Assembly: GCF_016900115.1 (NCBI RefSeq)
Contig: NZ_JACJJQ010000009.1
Span: 1 to 61,448 of the forward strand
DNA: 61,448 bases
Source: Limosilactobacillus alvi
Lineage (GTDB): Bacteria; Bacillota; Bacilli; Lactobacillales; Lactobacillaceae
Direction of reading: 5' to 3'
Shown here: in pieces, positions 8,694 through 16,137 of the stretch
How positions within the stretch are numbered: the first letter of the stretch is position 1
How the letters are laid out: each line of letters begins with the position of its first letter
The notes under the pieces: generated by a model
Databases searched by the model: none
What the model was told of the DNA's origin: nothing
What the model saw: only the letters and a program-made list of their open reading frames with translations
Translations under genes and position numbers: made by a program

Positions 8694-9467
8694 TTAGAAC
8701 AATCCTAAAAACTTTTTCTTCTTTTTCAACGGCTGCCAATTCATCTGTACATTATCACCATTAATTAAAGCCTTTGCATTGGCTTGATACTGATCGGCAA
8801 CTTGCTTACCAAATTGTTTTTCCAACTTAGCGATTCCCTCACCCAGTTCATACTCGCGATGCGATAAAGCATGCGCGTCCGAAGCTAAAATGGTACCTTG
8901 GCCAGCTTCAATCAGTCGCGTGGTCACCTTCTCAATTTCCTTCCCAAAGGTGCCCAGGTAACTACTTGCCGTCAACTGGGTTAGACATCCCCGCTGCAAG
9001 AAATCGGCTAATTGTTCCGGATGAGCTAACAACTGTTTGTTGCGCTCCGGATGCACGATCACTGGGGTTACGCCTCGTTGTTGGAGTTCAAACACTAATT
9101 GTTTGGCAAAGGCGGGGACCTCATCACTTGGCATTTCAAGCAGGAGGTATTTACCACTCGCATCACAGTACAGGAGATCATCAGCTTCATAGGCTGACAT
9201 CACCCGACCACTTACTCGTACCTCTTGACCGGCAAACACGGTTAGGGGAATCTTTGCTTCCTTTAATGCCCGCTGAAATTCATCGGTCGCTTTGAGTACC
9301 TCCGCTTTATGGTTCACATAACGGCCATTTAGATGGTGCGGAGTGACCACCGCATAGCTAACCCCGTCATTTACTGCATCCTCGGCTAACTTTAATGACG
9401 TTGCCAGATTCGGTGAACCATCATCAACTCCTGGTAGTAAATGACAATGTAGATCAATCAGTCCCAT
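8694..9467 (-). CDS. PHP-type protein-tyrosine phosphatase (CpsB/YwqE family)
   Basis: A 257-residue polymerase-and-histidinol-phosphatase fold enzyme. The metal-binding DLHCHLLPGVDDGS opens the protein, TPHHLNG follows near residue 42, and IVHPERN near 137 and ILASDAHAL near 193 supply further metal ligands. In Gram-positive capsule loci this enzyme removes phosphate from the tyrosine tail of the neighbouring kinase and so resets the assembly cycle. It begins nine bases after the kinase stop, in the order seen in streptococcal cpsBCD systems. The C-terminus carries a lysine cluster (KKKKK), perhaps for membrane contact. Confidence 0.93.
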   Translation of the reverse strand: MGLIDLHCHLLPGVDDGSPNLATSLKLAEDAVNDGVSYAVVTPHHLNGRYVNHKAEVLKATDEFQRALKEAKIPLTVFAGQEVRVSGRVMSAYEADDLLYCDASGKYLLLEMPSDEVPAFAKQLVFELQQRGVTPVIVHPERNKQLLAHPEQLADFLQRGCLTQLTASSYLGTFGKEIEKVTTRLIEAGQGTILASDAHALSHREYELGEGIAKLEKQFGKQVADQYQANAKALINGDNVQMNWQPLKKKKKFLGLF

Positions 9468-9476
9468 GCCCCGCTC

Positions 9477-10229
9477 CTATTTTTTGTTGTCACTGCCGTA
9501 GCCGTAACCATAGCCATAGCCATACCCATAACCGGCGTCACTACTATCAACATCGTTCATCACGTAACCGAGTAACCGGGCTTTAGAAATCTTTAACATC
9601 TCCACCGCCCGGGCAACAGCGGCCTTTTGGGTGACTCCGGCCCGCACAACTAAAATTACCCCATCCAGATGGCCAGATAAGGCTTGAGTATCAGTAACTT
9701 CAAGCAGGGGTGGAACATCCAAGACAATTACATCGTAGATTGGCTTGATAGCGTCCAGAAAGGCCGTCATCCGTTTGGAATTCAATAACTCACTTGGGTT
9801 TGGTGGGGTTGGCCCAGCGGTAACCACACTAAGATTATCAATCCCACTATCTTGAATCACCGAATTTAGGTCTAATTCACTCGCACTGCTCGTTAAAATG
9901 GTCGTTAAGCCGGAGGCATTACTCAGGTTAAAGGTGGCATGTAAGGTCGACCGCCGCAAATCAGCGTCAATCAGTAACACCTTTTTCCCCTCTTGGGCCC
10001 AGGTAATCGCCACGTTGGCCGTAACCGTTGACTTCCCTTCACTAACGTTTGAGGAAGTAAAGGCCACTAACTTTAAGGGCTCATCCACACTCATAAAATG
10101 AATATTTGTCCGGACAGTCCGGAATTGTTCGGAAACCGGGTTTTTCGGGTCCGCCACCGTAATTAGCATGGCCCCGTTTTTCATGGTAGCCGTGGTGCCA
10201 CGACCTTGATGCCGTTTAAATAAACTCAT
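9477..10229 (-). CDS. Bacterial tyrosine kinase (CpsD/CapB family) with Gly-Tyr tail
   Basis: A 250-residue BY-kinase without its own membrane domain, so it must pair with the chain-length protein encoded just upstream. Walker A is SSNVSEGKSTV near residue 60, Walker A' is LLIDADLRR near 85 and Walker B is VIVLDVPP near 170. The last 20 or so residues form six consecutive Gly-Tyr units and end SDNKK. Such tails are the autophosphorylation sites that control polymer length and export in this family. Other members usually have irregular tyrosine clusters; a strict dipeptide repeat is unusual and could change length by slippage. Confidence 0.93.
   Translation of the reverse strand: MSLFKRHQGRGTTATMKNGAMLITVADPKNPVSEQFRTVRTNIHFMSVDEPLKLVAFTSSNVSEGKSTVTANVAITWAQEGKKVLLIDADLRRSTLHATFNLSNASGLTTILTSSASELDLNSVIQDSGIDNLSVVTAGPTPPNPSELLNSKRMTAFLDAIKPIYDVIVLDVPPLLEVTDTQALSGHLDGVILVVRAGVTQKAAVARAVEMLKISKARLLGYVMNDVDSSDAGYGYGYGYGYGYGSDNKK
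9495..9533. repeat. Gly-Tyr codon repeat in the kinase tail
   Basis: A run of alternating glycine and tyrosine codons (minus strand GGT/GGC/GGG TAT/TAC) encodes six Gly-Tyr pairs. The wobble positions differ between units, so the array is partly degenerate, but its six-base period could still allow replication slippage that would change the number of phosphorylatable tyrosines without breaking the frame. Confidence 0.7.
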
Positions 10230-10243
10230 TTCTTCCCCTCCTC

Positions 10244-11092
10244 TTAGACCCGACGCGTGCCTTCGTTGGTATCAAAGTGATTTAACGTAAAGTTCTGATC
10301 CATCTCAATTTTGCCAATCTGCCCAAGGTTGGTTAAACCAAGCTCATCCGTTAAGAAACTGTCGTCGCGAATCGTGGTGTTTGTTAGATCGCGAATTACG
10401 ACCCAAGCAAAACTCAGTACCAATCCCAAAACGGCCCCGGCTAAGGTAAACAATTTTGGCCGCGGGAAGGAAGGTTTATTTGGCTTCGCCGCCTTGGAAA
10501 CAATCGTGACGTTGTTGACTTGCATGATGGACTTAATCCGGCTCTTAAATTCAGTAGCAACGGTATTTGCAATATCCTTTGCTTCCATCGGATCACTAGC
10601 CGTAGCACTTAAAGCAAAGACTTGGGAATTAGCTTGCGTTTTAACGGAAAGCGACTTCTTTAAGTCCGCGGCGGATAAATCATAAGCTTTCCCAGCACGC
10701 CGAACTGCTGGTTGGGCTGGCCGAACTAACTTTTTCGTCCCATCTGACAAGGTTTCATACTTTGCCTTTTTGGCCGGCGTAACAATTCGTGTTTGACTGG
10801 ATAATTCCTTACTTGCCGCATTTAAGATCACCTGGTTGGTGATAATGTCCTTATAAGTGTTAATCATATTTACGTCCGCTTGTTGGTTGGCATAGGCCTG
10901 CCCATTTTGGGAGTTATTTTTTTGATTAACCAAAATTTGCGTTGTGGCCGTATACTTAGCCGGAATGACGAAAGCGGCCAATAAGTAAGCTACTACTCCT
11001 AGCCCAATTGTCCAAAAGATAAAAAATTTAAGGTGTTGGCGGCAAAGCACCCATAACCGCCGTAAATCAATTGTGTTTGCTTGTTGTTCCAT
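10244..11092 (-). CDS. Wzz/CpsC chain-length regulator and kinase activator
   Basis: A 282-residue Wzz-family protein with two membrane helices: one near residues 20-42 (FFIFWTIGLGVVAYLLAAF) and one near 215-235 (LFTLAGAVLGLVLSFAW) preceded by the proline-rich SFPRPK motif. The extracytoplasmic part in between includes YTATTQILVNQK. The short cytoplasmic tail after helix two activates the separate tyrosine kinase in Gram-positive systems, which fits the soluble kinase encoded 14 bases downstream. Its ATG overlaps the preceding LCP stop by one base (TAATG), indicating coupling. The protein sets polymer length; direct evidence is limited to topology and motifs. Confidence 0.92.
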   Translation of the reverse strand: MEQQANTIDLRRLWVLCRQHLKFFIFWTIGLGVVAYLLAAFVIPAKYTATTQILVNQKNNSQNGQAYANQQADVNMINTYKDIITNQVILNAASKELSSQTRIVTPAKKAKYETLSDGTKKLVRPAQPAVRRAGKAYDLSAADLKKSLSVKTQANSQVFALSATASDPMEAKDIANTVATEFKSRIKSIMQVNNVTIVSKAAKPNKPSFPRPKLFTLAGAVLGLVLSFAWVVIRDLTNTTIRDDSFLTDELGLTNLGQIGKIEMDQNFTLNHFDTNEGTRRV

Positions 11093-12081
11093 TAGTTATT
11101 CTCCGTTAAATTAATCGTATTTAAGTCCAAGGCTGTCCGAATTTCGTTCGAAATCCGTTGCATCTCATCAGACGGGACCACTTCAAAGGATTGACCATCA
11201 ACCATTTGACTCTGCCCCTGGGCATGATCTTGCTTAACCGTCTTCGTGGCACCGCGATAATTCATCGCGACCTTCGTCATGTCCTTTAAGCTAAAGTCGG
11301 TCTGAGACTCACTAGCAATCGAATTTAAGAAGGACTGGTTCAAAATTGCCTTGTAAGAAGCCGTTTTCTTTAAAAGTCCCATAATGACTAGCCGTTGCCG
11401 ATTTTGCCGACCGTAATCCCCTTGCGGATCATCATACCGCATCCGGGAAAAAGCTAAGGCTTCTTTACCGTTCATTTGATAGGTTTTACCCTTGGTAAAG
11501 CTATACCCACCGTAGGTAAAGGTTAATGGTGACGTAACTGTGACCCCACCGACCTGATTAATCGCCTTTTCCAAACCACCCATGTTAACTAACAAGTAAC
11601 CATCGATTGGCGTCTTGTAGTACCTTTGGATGGTCTTAATGGTTTCTTTTACCCCACCATAAGTATAGGCCGCGTTAATTTTAGCTGGTGATTCATCCTC
11701 ATACCCTGGTAAGGTAACCTTCATATCCCGCGGTAAAGAAACGATCGTCGTCTTTTCTTGCTTGGGGTTGACAACCATCATCATGATGGTATCCGTCCGC
11801 CCTTTGTAGCTCCGTCCCAGGGCCCCGGTATCCGTCCCTAACAAGAGGACATTAATCGGCTTTTTGGCCGCTAACTTCTTTGGAAGGTCGGTTTTAATCC
11901 CACTTGGTGAATACATCGTGTTGGTGGCCACCCGGACATTCCGCCAGGCCATCCCCACAAAGATCAAGGCCACGACCACTAAAATCCCAATCACTGACCA
12001 AATTACCTTCATCATTGTCCGCCGTCGATGATGGTGGTGATGATGATGGTGGTGCTCAGGGTATTGTTTTTCTGGATCCAT
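11092..12081 (-). CDS. LytR-CpsA-Psr family ligase with poly-histidine N-terminus
   Basis: A 329-residue LCP protein. A cytoplasmic N-terminus carries nine consecutive histidines then RRR, followed by one membrane helix at about 25-45 and the extracellular LCP domain with VLLLGTDTG, GRTDTIMMM and SLPRDMKV, which hold the arginines and aspartates that bind the polyprenyl pyrophosphate head. Such enzymes transfer lipid-linked polymers to peptidoglycan or release them. As first gene of the operon it may attach this polysaccharide to the wall. The histidine run is not part of the fold and is probably metal-binding or simply low-complexity. The start is ATG at 12081, with GGGGAG upstream. Confidence 0.92.
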   Translation of the reverse strand: MDPEKQYPEHHHHHHHHHRRRTMMKVIWSVIGILVVVALIFVGMAWRNVRVATNTMYSPSGIKTDLPKKLAAKKPINVLLLGTDTGALGRSYKGRTDTIMMMVVNPKQEKTTIVSLPRDMKVTLPGYEDESPAKINAAYTYGGVKETIKTIQRYYKTPIDGYLLVNMGGLEKAINQVGGVTVTSPLTFTYGGYSFTKGKTYQMNGKEALAFSRMRYDDPQGDYGRQNRQRLVIMGLLKKTASYKAILNQSFLNSIASESQTDFSLKDMTKVAMNYRGATKTVKQDHAQGQSQMVDGQSFEVVPSDEMQRISNEIRTALDLNTINLTENN

Positions 12082-12110
12082 TCTTGCTTATCTCCCCGAA
12101 TTAATTTAAA

Positions 12111-12170
12111 GGTGGGAAAGGCTCATCGTTGATCGCGATCTAAAGTCCGCGAATTTAGGCTTTCCCATCC
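12111..12170 (-). promoter_or_regulatory. Structured 5' leader of the exopolysaccharide operon
   Basis: On the transcribed strand GGATGGGAAAG pairs with CTTTCCCACC across about 40 nt, enclosing a small CTAAA/TTTAG hairpin and the palindrome GATCGCGATC. The result is a three-way-junction-like fold between the promoter and the first gene, with no T-run, so it is not a simple terminator. It could affect mRNA stability, attenuation or protein binding. No known riboswitch class was recognised. Confidence 0.5.
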
Positions 12171-12176
12171 TATTAG

Positions 12177-12205
12177 TAACAAAACCAAAATTTCAAGCAT
12201 GTCAA
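12177..12205 (-). promoter_or_regulatory. Candidate promoter of the exopolysaccharide operon
   Basis: A perfect -35 box TTGACA (plus-strand TGTCAA at 12200-12205) is followed after 17 bases by a weak -10 candidate TTGTTA at 12177-12182. It points at the LCP gene about 100 bases away and is the best promoter in the gap. The rest of this 560-base gap (12206-12581) is AT-rich and shows nothing else I can support. Confidence 0.5.
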
Positions 12206-12581
12206 AACATTTAAAAAGAGTGTTTCACGATCAAGGAACTTAATCGCTCACACTCTCCCTTCAAAACTCTTTAAGAACAATTTAGAATTTACCATTAATT
12301 AACCTAATTATCAATAGCTTTTGCTACTGTCAGTCAGTTTTATCTCTTGATTAACAAGGTTTCAATCATCCTAACAGTATCAGCAACGCCTTAAGGACTC
12401 AAAGGTCTGCTTGGAAAAGTTTGAAAATTTTTTTAAATTATAAAAATTATTCCGCCGTGAAAACTGATATCTAACGACCACGATCCTTTCTAATTTACCA
12501 AATTGTTAAGAAAATGTGAAGGGCTTCTCTTGGTAAATGGGGCTTAAAACCAAAAACTGGCAATTTCCAACTCTGACTCCT

Positions 12582-12632
12582 GATAGATCTAGCAATCTGC
12601 GCAATCCTTGCTCAAAACTTGAAGATCTATGC
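12582..12632. repeat. Nested inverted repeat after the YjeM gene
   Basis: ATAGATCT and AGATCTAT form an outer stem enclosing a second stem between AGCAATC and GATTGC-type arms. It lies immediately beyond the stop of the permease gene on the minus strand. It may help end that transcript although no T-run follows in that direction; reading the other way, a run of T does follow the short GGGGGC. Confidence 0.4.
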
Positions 12633-12642
12633 GGGGGCTTTT

Positions 12643-14139
12643 TTATTTTTCGCCTTTTACCTGGTGCTCATACAAGCCCCAACCAATCAAACCAAAGAAA
12701 ATCGGCCCGATAATCGTCCAAAAGGCCGTGGCGTAATCATGCCCGAGAATGGGTTGCAAGCAGGTAAAGATAATCCCAAAGGCGACCACGGCTTGGACCA
12801 ACCAGGTAACCAATTGGGTTTGCCAAGGTTTTTTAAAGAAGACAAACGGTCGCTTCAAGTCCGACCGCCGTTTAAAGGCCGGAAATGCCCCGATGATAAA
12901 GAGATAAGGAGCGGTTGAGGCCACATTGGACATATCCGTCAAGATCAAGTAGAACTGCTGGGCGGCTGAACCCCCGAAGGCCACGGCAAAGATTAGGATG
13001 CTAACAAAGGCTGCCTGCCACCACATCGCCCGTGCTGGCATCCCCGCCTGATTAACGGCGACCAACTTTTTCGGCCACAGCCGTTGATCAGACCCTAAGA
13101 TAAAGGATTTAATCGGTGAATACATCATAATAAAGAAGGAACCAATATAAGCAGCAAACATCCCCAAGCCAGCAAAGCGGGTCAAGAAGCTACCGATCAT
13201 CAGACTCGTCTGGTGGGAAAGGCCCAGACTTTGCCCCAAAACGAGGCCCGCATTGTTCATCATAATATAGGTGATATTTCCGAGGTTAACGGAATGATGA
13301 TTAATTACCTGGTGCCAGTTAGTAGAAATCCCCCACATCAAAATTGATAAGGAATAGAGGACCGTGATCAAGAGCATCGCAATAATCAAGCCCCGTGGGA
13401 AAGTCTTTTGTGGTTTATCCAGGGAGTCCATTACCCCACCCATGGCTTCTAAACCACTATAGGCAAAGACAGCATAGACAATAAAGGATAGGAGAGCAAT
13501 TGGACTTTGAAAGCGCTCGTTAGGTGAAACAAACCAAGTATTTGCGCCCTGAATCGGCTCTTGTAAGGTACCATGATTTGCAAACAAGATTACCAAGCTG
13601 ACTACCAGGAAAATCACCGTTAAGCTAGAAACTAACAAGCCCCCGAAAGTCCCGACTTTGGCAATCCCTTCAATCCCCCGACTCGCTAGCCAGGTCACCA
13701 AGATTACCCAGGCAATCCCCAGTAATCCCACAACTTCCGTTGCACTCAGGCCGCCAATGGCCCAGGTTTGGGTTTGATCTTCCCCAAAAATCAGCGCTGA
13801 AAACGGAATCCAAATTTTGGAAGCCGTCGAAACCATCCAGATAATCCACGAACACAGCCAGATAAAGGTCCCAATAAAGGCTTGCTTTTCCCCAATTGCG
13901 ACTTCTAACCAGGAATAGATCCCCCCTTGGGCACTTCTTAAGGCCGACCCATATTCAGCAATCATTAATGCCACCGGCAAAAAGAAACCTAGGGCCGCAA
14001 AAATATACCAAATAATCGCCGCGTAACCCATTTGGGCAAAGGCCACCGTCGAGTTGGCAAAGCCAAAGACAGTGGAGAAAATCATCATAATTAAACTAAC
14101 CAGCCCAATTCGTCGCGCTGGTGATTGATCATTATCCAT
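12643..14139 (-). CDS. yjeM: APC-family amino acid permease, YjeM type (copy 1)
   Basis: A 498-residue membrane protein with 12-14 hydrophobic segments. The first carries GLVSLIMMIFSTVFGFAN, the APC-superfamily signature in helix 1; EYGSALRSAQGGIYSWL near 66-82 and VYAVFAYSGLEAMGG near 222 are hallmarks of the glutamate/GABA-antiporter-like YjeM group. It probably moves an amino acid across the membrane by exchange or proton symport; the substrate is not known. A close paralogue lies at 18983-20485. The start ATG at 14139 has GAGGAG eight bases upstream, and a consensus -10 promoter lies 45 bases further. Confidence 0.86.
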   Translation of the reverse strand: MDNDQSPARRIGLVSLIMMIFSTVFGFANSTVAFAQMGYAAIIWYIFAALGFFLPVALMIAEYGSALRSAQGGIYSWLEVAIGEKQAFIGTFIWLCSWIIWMVSTASKIWIPFSALIFGEDQTQTWAIGGLSATEVVGLLGIAWVILVTWLASRGIEGIAKVGTFGGLLVSSLTVIFLVVSLVILFANHGTLQEPIQGANTWFVSPNERFQSPIALLSFIVYAVFAYSGLEAMGGVMDSLDKPQKTFPRGLIIAMLLITVLYSLSILMWGISTNWHQVINHHSVNLGNITYIMMNNAGLVLGQSLGLSHQTSLMIGSFLTRFAGLGMFAAYIGSFFIMMYSPIKSFILGSDQRLWPKKLVAVNQAGMPARAMWWQAAFVSILIFAVAFGGSAAQQFYLILTDMSNVASTAPYLFIIGAFPAFKRRSDLKRPFVFFKKPWQTQLVTWLVQAVVAFGIIFTCLQPILGHDYATAFWTIIGPIFFGLIGWGLYEHQVKGEK

Positions 14140-14180
14140 TTTTCACACTCCTCAATAATAATCCCAATAAAGATAAGTTT

Positions 14181-14209
14181 ATTATAGCGATTTACTCACG
14201 GAGTGAAAA
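14181..14209 (-). promoter_or_regulatory. Promoter of YjeM copy 1
   Basis: On the minus strand TTTTCA (14204-14209) and a perfect TATAAT (14181-14186) are separated by 17 bases, about 40 bases ahead of the start codon. This is a good sigma-A type promoter. Confidence 0.65.
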
Positions 14210-14254
14210 CGGTTGAGGCAATTAAATCTTGGTTAGTTTTTTCTCATTAATTGC

Positions 14255-14380
14255 TTATTGCCCGGCCTGTAGGGCCATCCCGACCGCTGTGGCACTTAAC
14301 CCCAGCATCACCATTAAGGTTAGGTAAGCCATGGCGGCCCCGTAACGGTGATCATACCAGAAAATCGCAGAAGTGAACGA
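14255..14380 (-). pseudogene. C-terminal remnant of a membrane protein gene
   Basis: The 300-base gap after the permease promoter contains a 41-codon minus-strand frame bounded upstream by a stop. It reads AIFWYDHRYGAAMAYLTLM and continues as a glycine/leucine/methionine-rich helix ending AGQ-stop. This looks like the last membrane helix of a transporter whose remainder has been deleted. Codon use is GC-rich like the neighbouring functional genes, so the loss may be fairly recent. The family is not recognised. Confidence 0.5.
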
Positions 14381-14453
14381 TTAATGATTGTCAAAGAGCG
14401 TTCTTTAGGCGCATAATGGATATCGCAATAAAATTTGAATGGGGGTAAAAATT

Positions 14454-14843
14454 TTGAAAATGCGGCGCATTGACCACGTGGTTTTGACCGTCAGTGACCT
14501 TGATCGGTCGCGGCGCTTTTACCACGAGGTATTTGATATGCCAGTCTTAGACGATCAATCAACGGCCGACTGCCTAACCCTACGGTGCGGTCACCAACTG
14601 ATTCGACTCCAAACCACTGACCGGGAAGCTTTGCAAGCTAAACAACCAACCATTGGCTCCGCCGATCTTTGTTTAGTTGTTGGTGATGCCATCGATGACG
14701 TTTTACACCACCTAAAGAGCTACTACGTCAATGTAGTTGCCGGACCAGTTGAAAAGTACGGTGCGGAAGGCAAGCTAACCTCAATCTATCTCCGCGACCC
14801 GGACGAAAACTTGATTGAACTCGCCTTTTACGACAATAAATAA
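14454..14843 (+). CDS. VOC (glyoxalase/bleomycin-resistance) family protein
   Basis: A 129-residue single-module VOC protein. RRIDHVVLTVSDLDRSRRFYHEVF at the start gives the first metal-ligand histidine, and YLRDPDENLIELAFYD near the end gives the terminal glutamate. The family includes metal-dependent lyases, isomerases and dioxygenases, so the reaction cannot be named. I prefer TTG at 14454 to the ATG at 14439 because GGGGGT at 14441-14446 is then a correctly spaced ribosome site; ATG at 14460 is a further option. It is followed 21 bases later by an acetyltransferase gene, probably in one transcript. Confidence 0.82.
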   Translation: MKMRRIDHVVLTVSDLDRSRRFYHEVFDMPVLDDQSTADCLTLRCGHQLIRLQTTDREALQAKQPTIGSADLCLVVGDAIDDVLHHLKSYYVNVVAGPVEKYGAEGKLTSIYLRDPDENLIELAFYDNK

Positions 14844-14864
14844 CAACCCCGAGGAGGATTAACG

Positions 14865-15446
14865 ATGGCAAATGATGTAACAACCGCCCCAATTTTCATG
14901 CGGCGGGCTACTTTAGCTGATTTGGATGAAGTTTACGCCGTCATTGAAGACGCCAAGCAACTTTTAAAGGCCGATGGCTCCAGTCAATGGCAACAGGGAT
15001 ACCCTTCCAAGTTGAGTATGCAACAAGATATTGAAAGTGAAAACTGCTATGTCCTAATTTACGGTGATGAAATCGTGGGTACCGCTACCCTCATGCCGTT
15101 TGGGGATACCCACTACGCCTACATCGTTGATGGCAAGTGGAACCATGCTGGGCACCCCTTCGGGACCATTAACCGGATTGCGATTTCCAGTAAGTACCGG
15201 GGGAAGCGCTTTGCCAATTACATTCTTTCAACCTTAATTAGCATTGCCTATGCCAAGGGCGTTCGGGATCTCCGGATCTCCACCCATGAAAAGAATGTCC
15301 GGGTCCACCAACTGGTCCAAAAGTTTGGCTTTGTCCAACGCGGGAAAGTTTATACGGGTCCCACGGATGATGACTTGCGAAATGCTTATGAATTAAACCT
15401 TGATACTGTTGATGCGCGTGATGATAACGATAATCACGAGGATTAG
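14865..15446 (+). CDS. GNAT-family N-acetyltransferase
   Basis: A 193-residue GNAT protein. IFMRRATLADLDEVYAVIE starts the fold, NRIAISSKYRGKRFANYIL near 103-120 is motif A with the acetyl-CoA pyrophosphate loop (R-G-K-R), and LRISTHEKNVRVHQLVQKFGFVQRG near 138-160 is motif B, including the typical N and GF positions. The substrate could be an amine, amino acid or protein N-terminus. A GAGGAGG site precedes the ATG. It shares a transcript with the VOC gene and ends just before a repeat element whose first hairpin can act as terminator. Confidence 0.87.
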   Translation: MANDVTTAPIFMRRATLADLDEVYAVIEDAKQLLKADGSSQWQQGYPSKLSMQQDIESENCYVLIYGDEIVGTATLMPFGDTHYAYIVDGKWNHAGHPFGTINRIAISSKYRGKRFANYILSTLISIAYAKGVRDLRISTHEKNVRVHQLVQKFGFVQRGKVYTGPTDDDLRNAYELNLDTVDARDDNDNHED

Positions 15447-15460
15447 TTAGGATACTAAAA

Positions 15461-15636
15461 GAGGCTGAGAAGAAACACGAGTTTCTTCCCAGCCTTTCTT
15501 TCATCTCCCAATGTTACTCAGTAACTACGGTCAAAAAGCACGGCCTTAGCGGATAAGTGCGAACGAAAGGTCGATTCTAATGAATCAACCTTCGTCCTTC
15601 TTATCCCAACCAGGCCGTCAAGGAGCTTTTTTCCCA
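15461..15636. repeat. Intergenic structured repeat, copy 1
   Basis: The element starts with a terminator-like hairpin (GAGGCTGAGAAGAAAC and its inverse), then a GTTACT/AGTAAC mini-hairpin, then a core. The core (15529-15636) pairs ACGGCCT with AGGCCGT, GGATAAG with CTTATCC, and an inner arm closing GATTC with GAATC, and ends AAGGAGCTTTTTTCCC. The core is identical over about 108 bases to the copy at 43980-44087. It carries no reading frame of note. Confidence 0.85.
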
Positions 15637-15653
15637 TCCTCCTTAGCTTACGG

Positions 15654-16085
15654 TTAATCACAATTGCACCCTTCATTATCTGGCAGGCAGTTGCAGGGCA
15701 CTTGATCCGGTGCTGACTTGGCCTTTTTTGCCAACAGGGTCTGTAAGGTTTGGATGTCTGCTTTGGTCAACGGAACCTGCTGCACCGCGTGAATCAAAGC
15801 TTCACCCGCCCGCATCTGACAAATTCCGGAAAAAAGATCGTCAACGGCTTGGTCAATTGTTGCTTGTTCTTCAACGGCGGGTCGGTAAATAAAGGCACGC
15901 CCATGCTTGGTAGCGGTTAAGGCCCCTTTTTTTACTAACCGCCGTAGCAAAGTCTTCACCGTTGCATCTTTCCACCCCATCATAGGCGTCAAAATTTGAA
16001 TTACCTGCGTGCTCGTGACCGCTTTTTTCGACCAGGCAATCCGCATTACGCGCCATTCTGCTGGGGTAATTGCTAGTTCGTCCAT
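15654..16085 (-). CDS. copY: CopY-type metal-responsive repressor
   Basis: A 143-residue BlaI/MecI/CopY family regulator. The winged helix spans about residues 1-75, with ITPAEWRVMRIAW, ATVKTLLRRLVKKG as recognition region and the wing after it. The C-terminus has CNCLPDNEGCNC, two CXC pairs that bind copper(I) or zinc in this family. CopY proteins release DNA when copper displaces zinc. Here the pairs are separated by six residues, not the usual four. No copper ATPase or chaperone is adjacent, and I find no clear TACAnnTGTA box upstream. It follows the ammonium transporter gene by 52 bases on the same strand. Confidence 0.85.
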   Translation of the reverse strand: MDELAITPAEWRVMRIAWSKKAVTSTQVIQILTPMMGWKDATVKTLLRRLVKKGALTATKHGRAFIYRPAVEEQATIDQAVDDLFSGICQMRAGEALIHAVQQVPLTKADIQTLQTLLAKKAKSAPDQVPCNCLPDNEGCNCD

Positions 16086-16137
16086 AATCTCACCTCGCCT
16101 TTAGTCTACATTCGGCAACCAAAGGTGTCAAACCAGA

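Noticed and set aside
9495-9533. Possible CRISPR or non-coding array at the Gly-Tyr repeat
   Set aside because: Units are six bases without spacers and keep the kinase reading frame.
12619-12918. 99-residue plus-strand frame over the end of the YjeM gene
   Set aside because: Antisense to a well supported permease gene; no ribosome site and no protein features.
14439-14453. ATG at 14439 as start of the VOC protein
   Set aside because: The GGGGGT ribosome site lies after it, which fits the TTG at 14454 better.
15461-15636. Insertion sequence at the intergenic repeat
   Set aside because: No transposase frame and no clear target duplication; at most a non-autonomous element.
16086-16137. CopY operator between amt and copY
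   Set aside because: Only a CTACATTCGG-like partial match; no TACAnnTGTA box is present.
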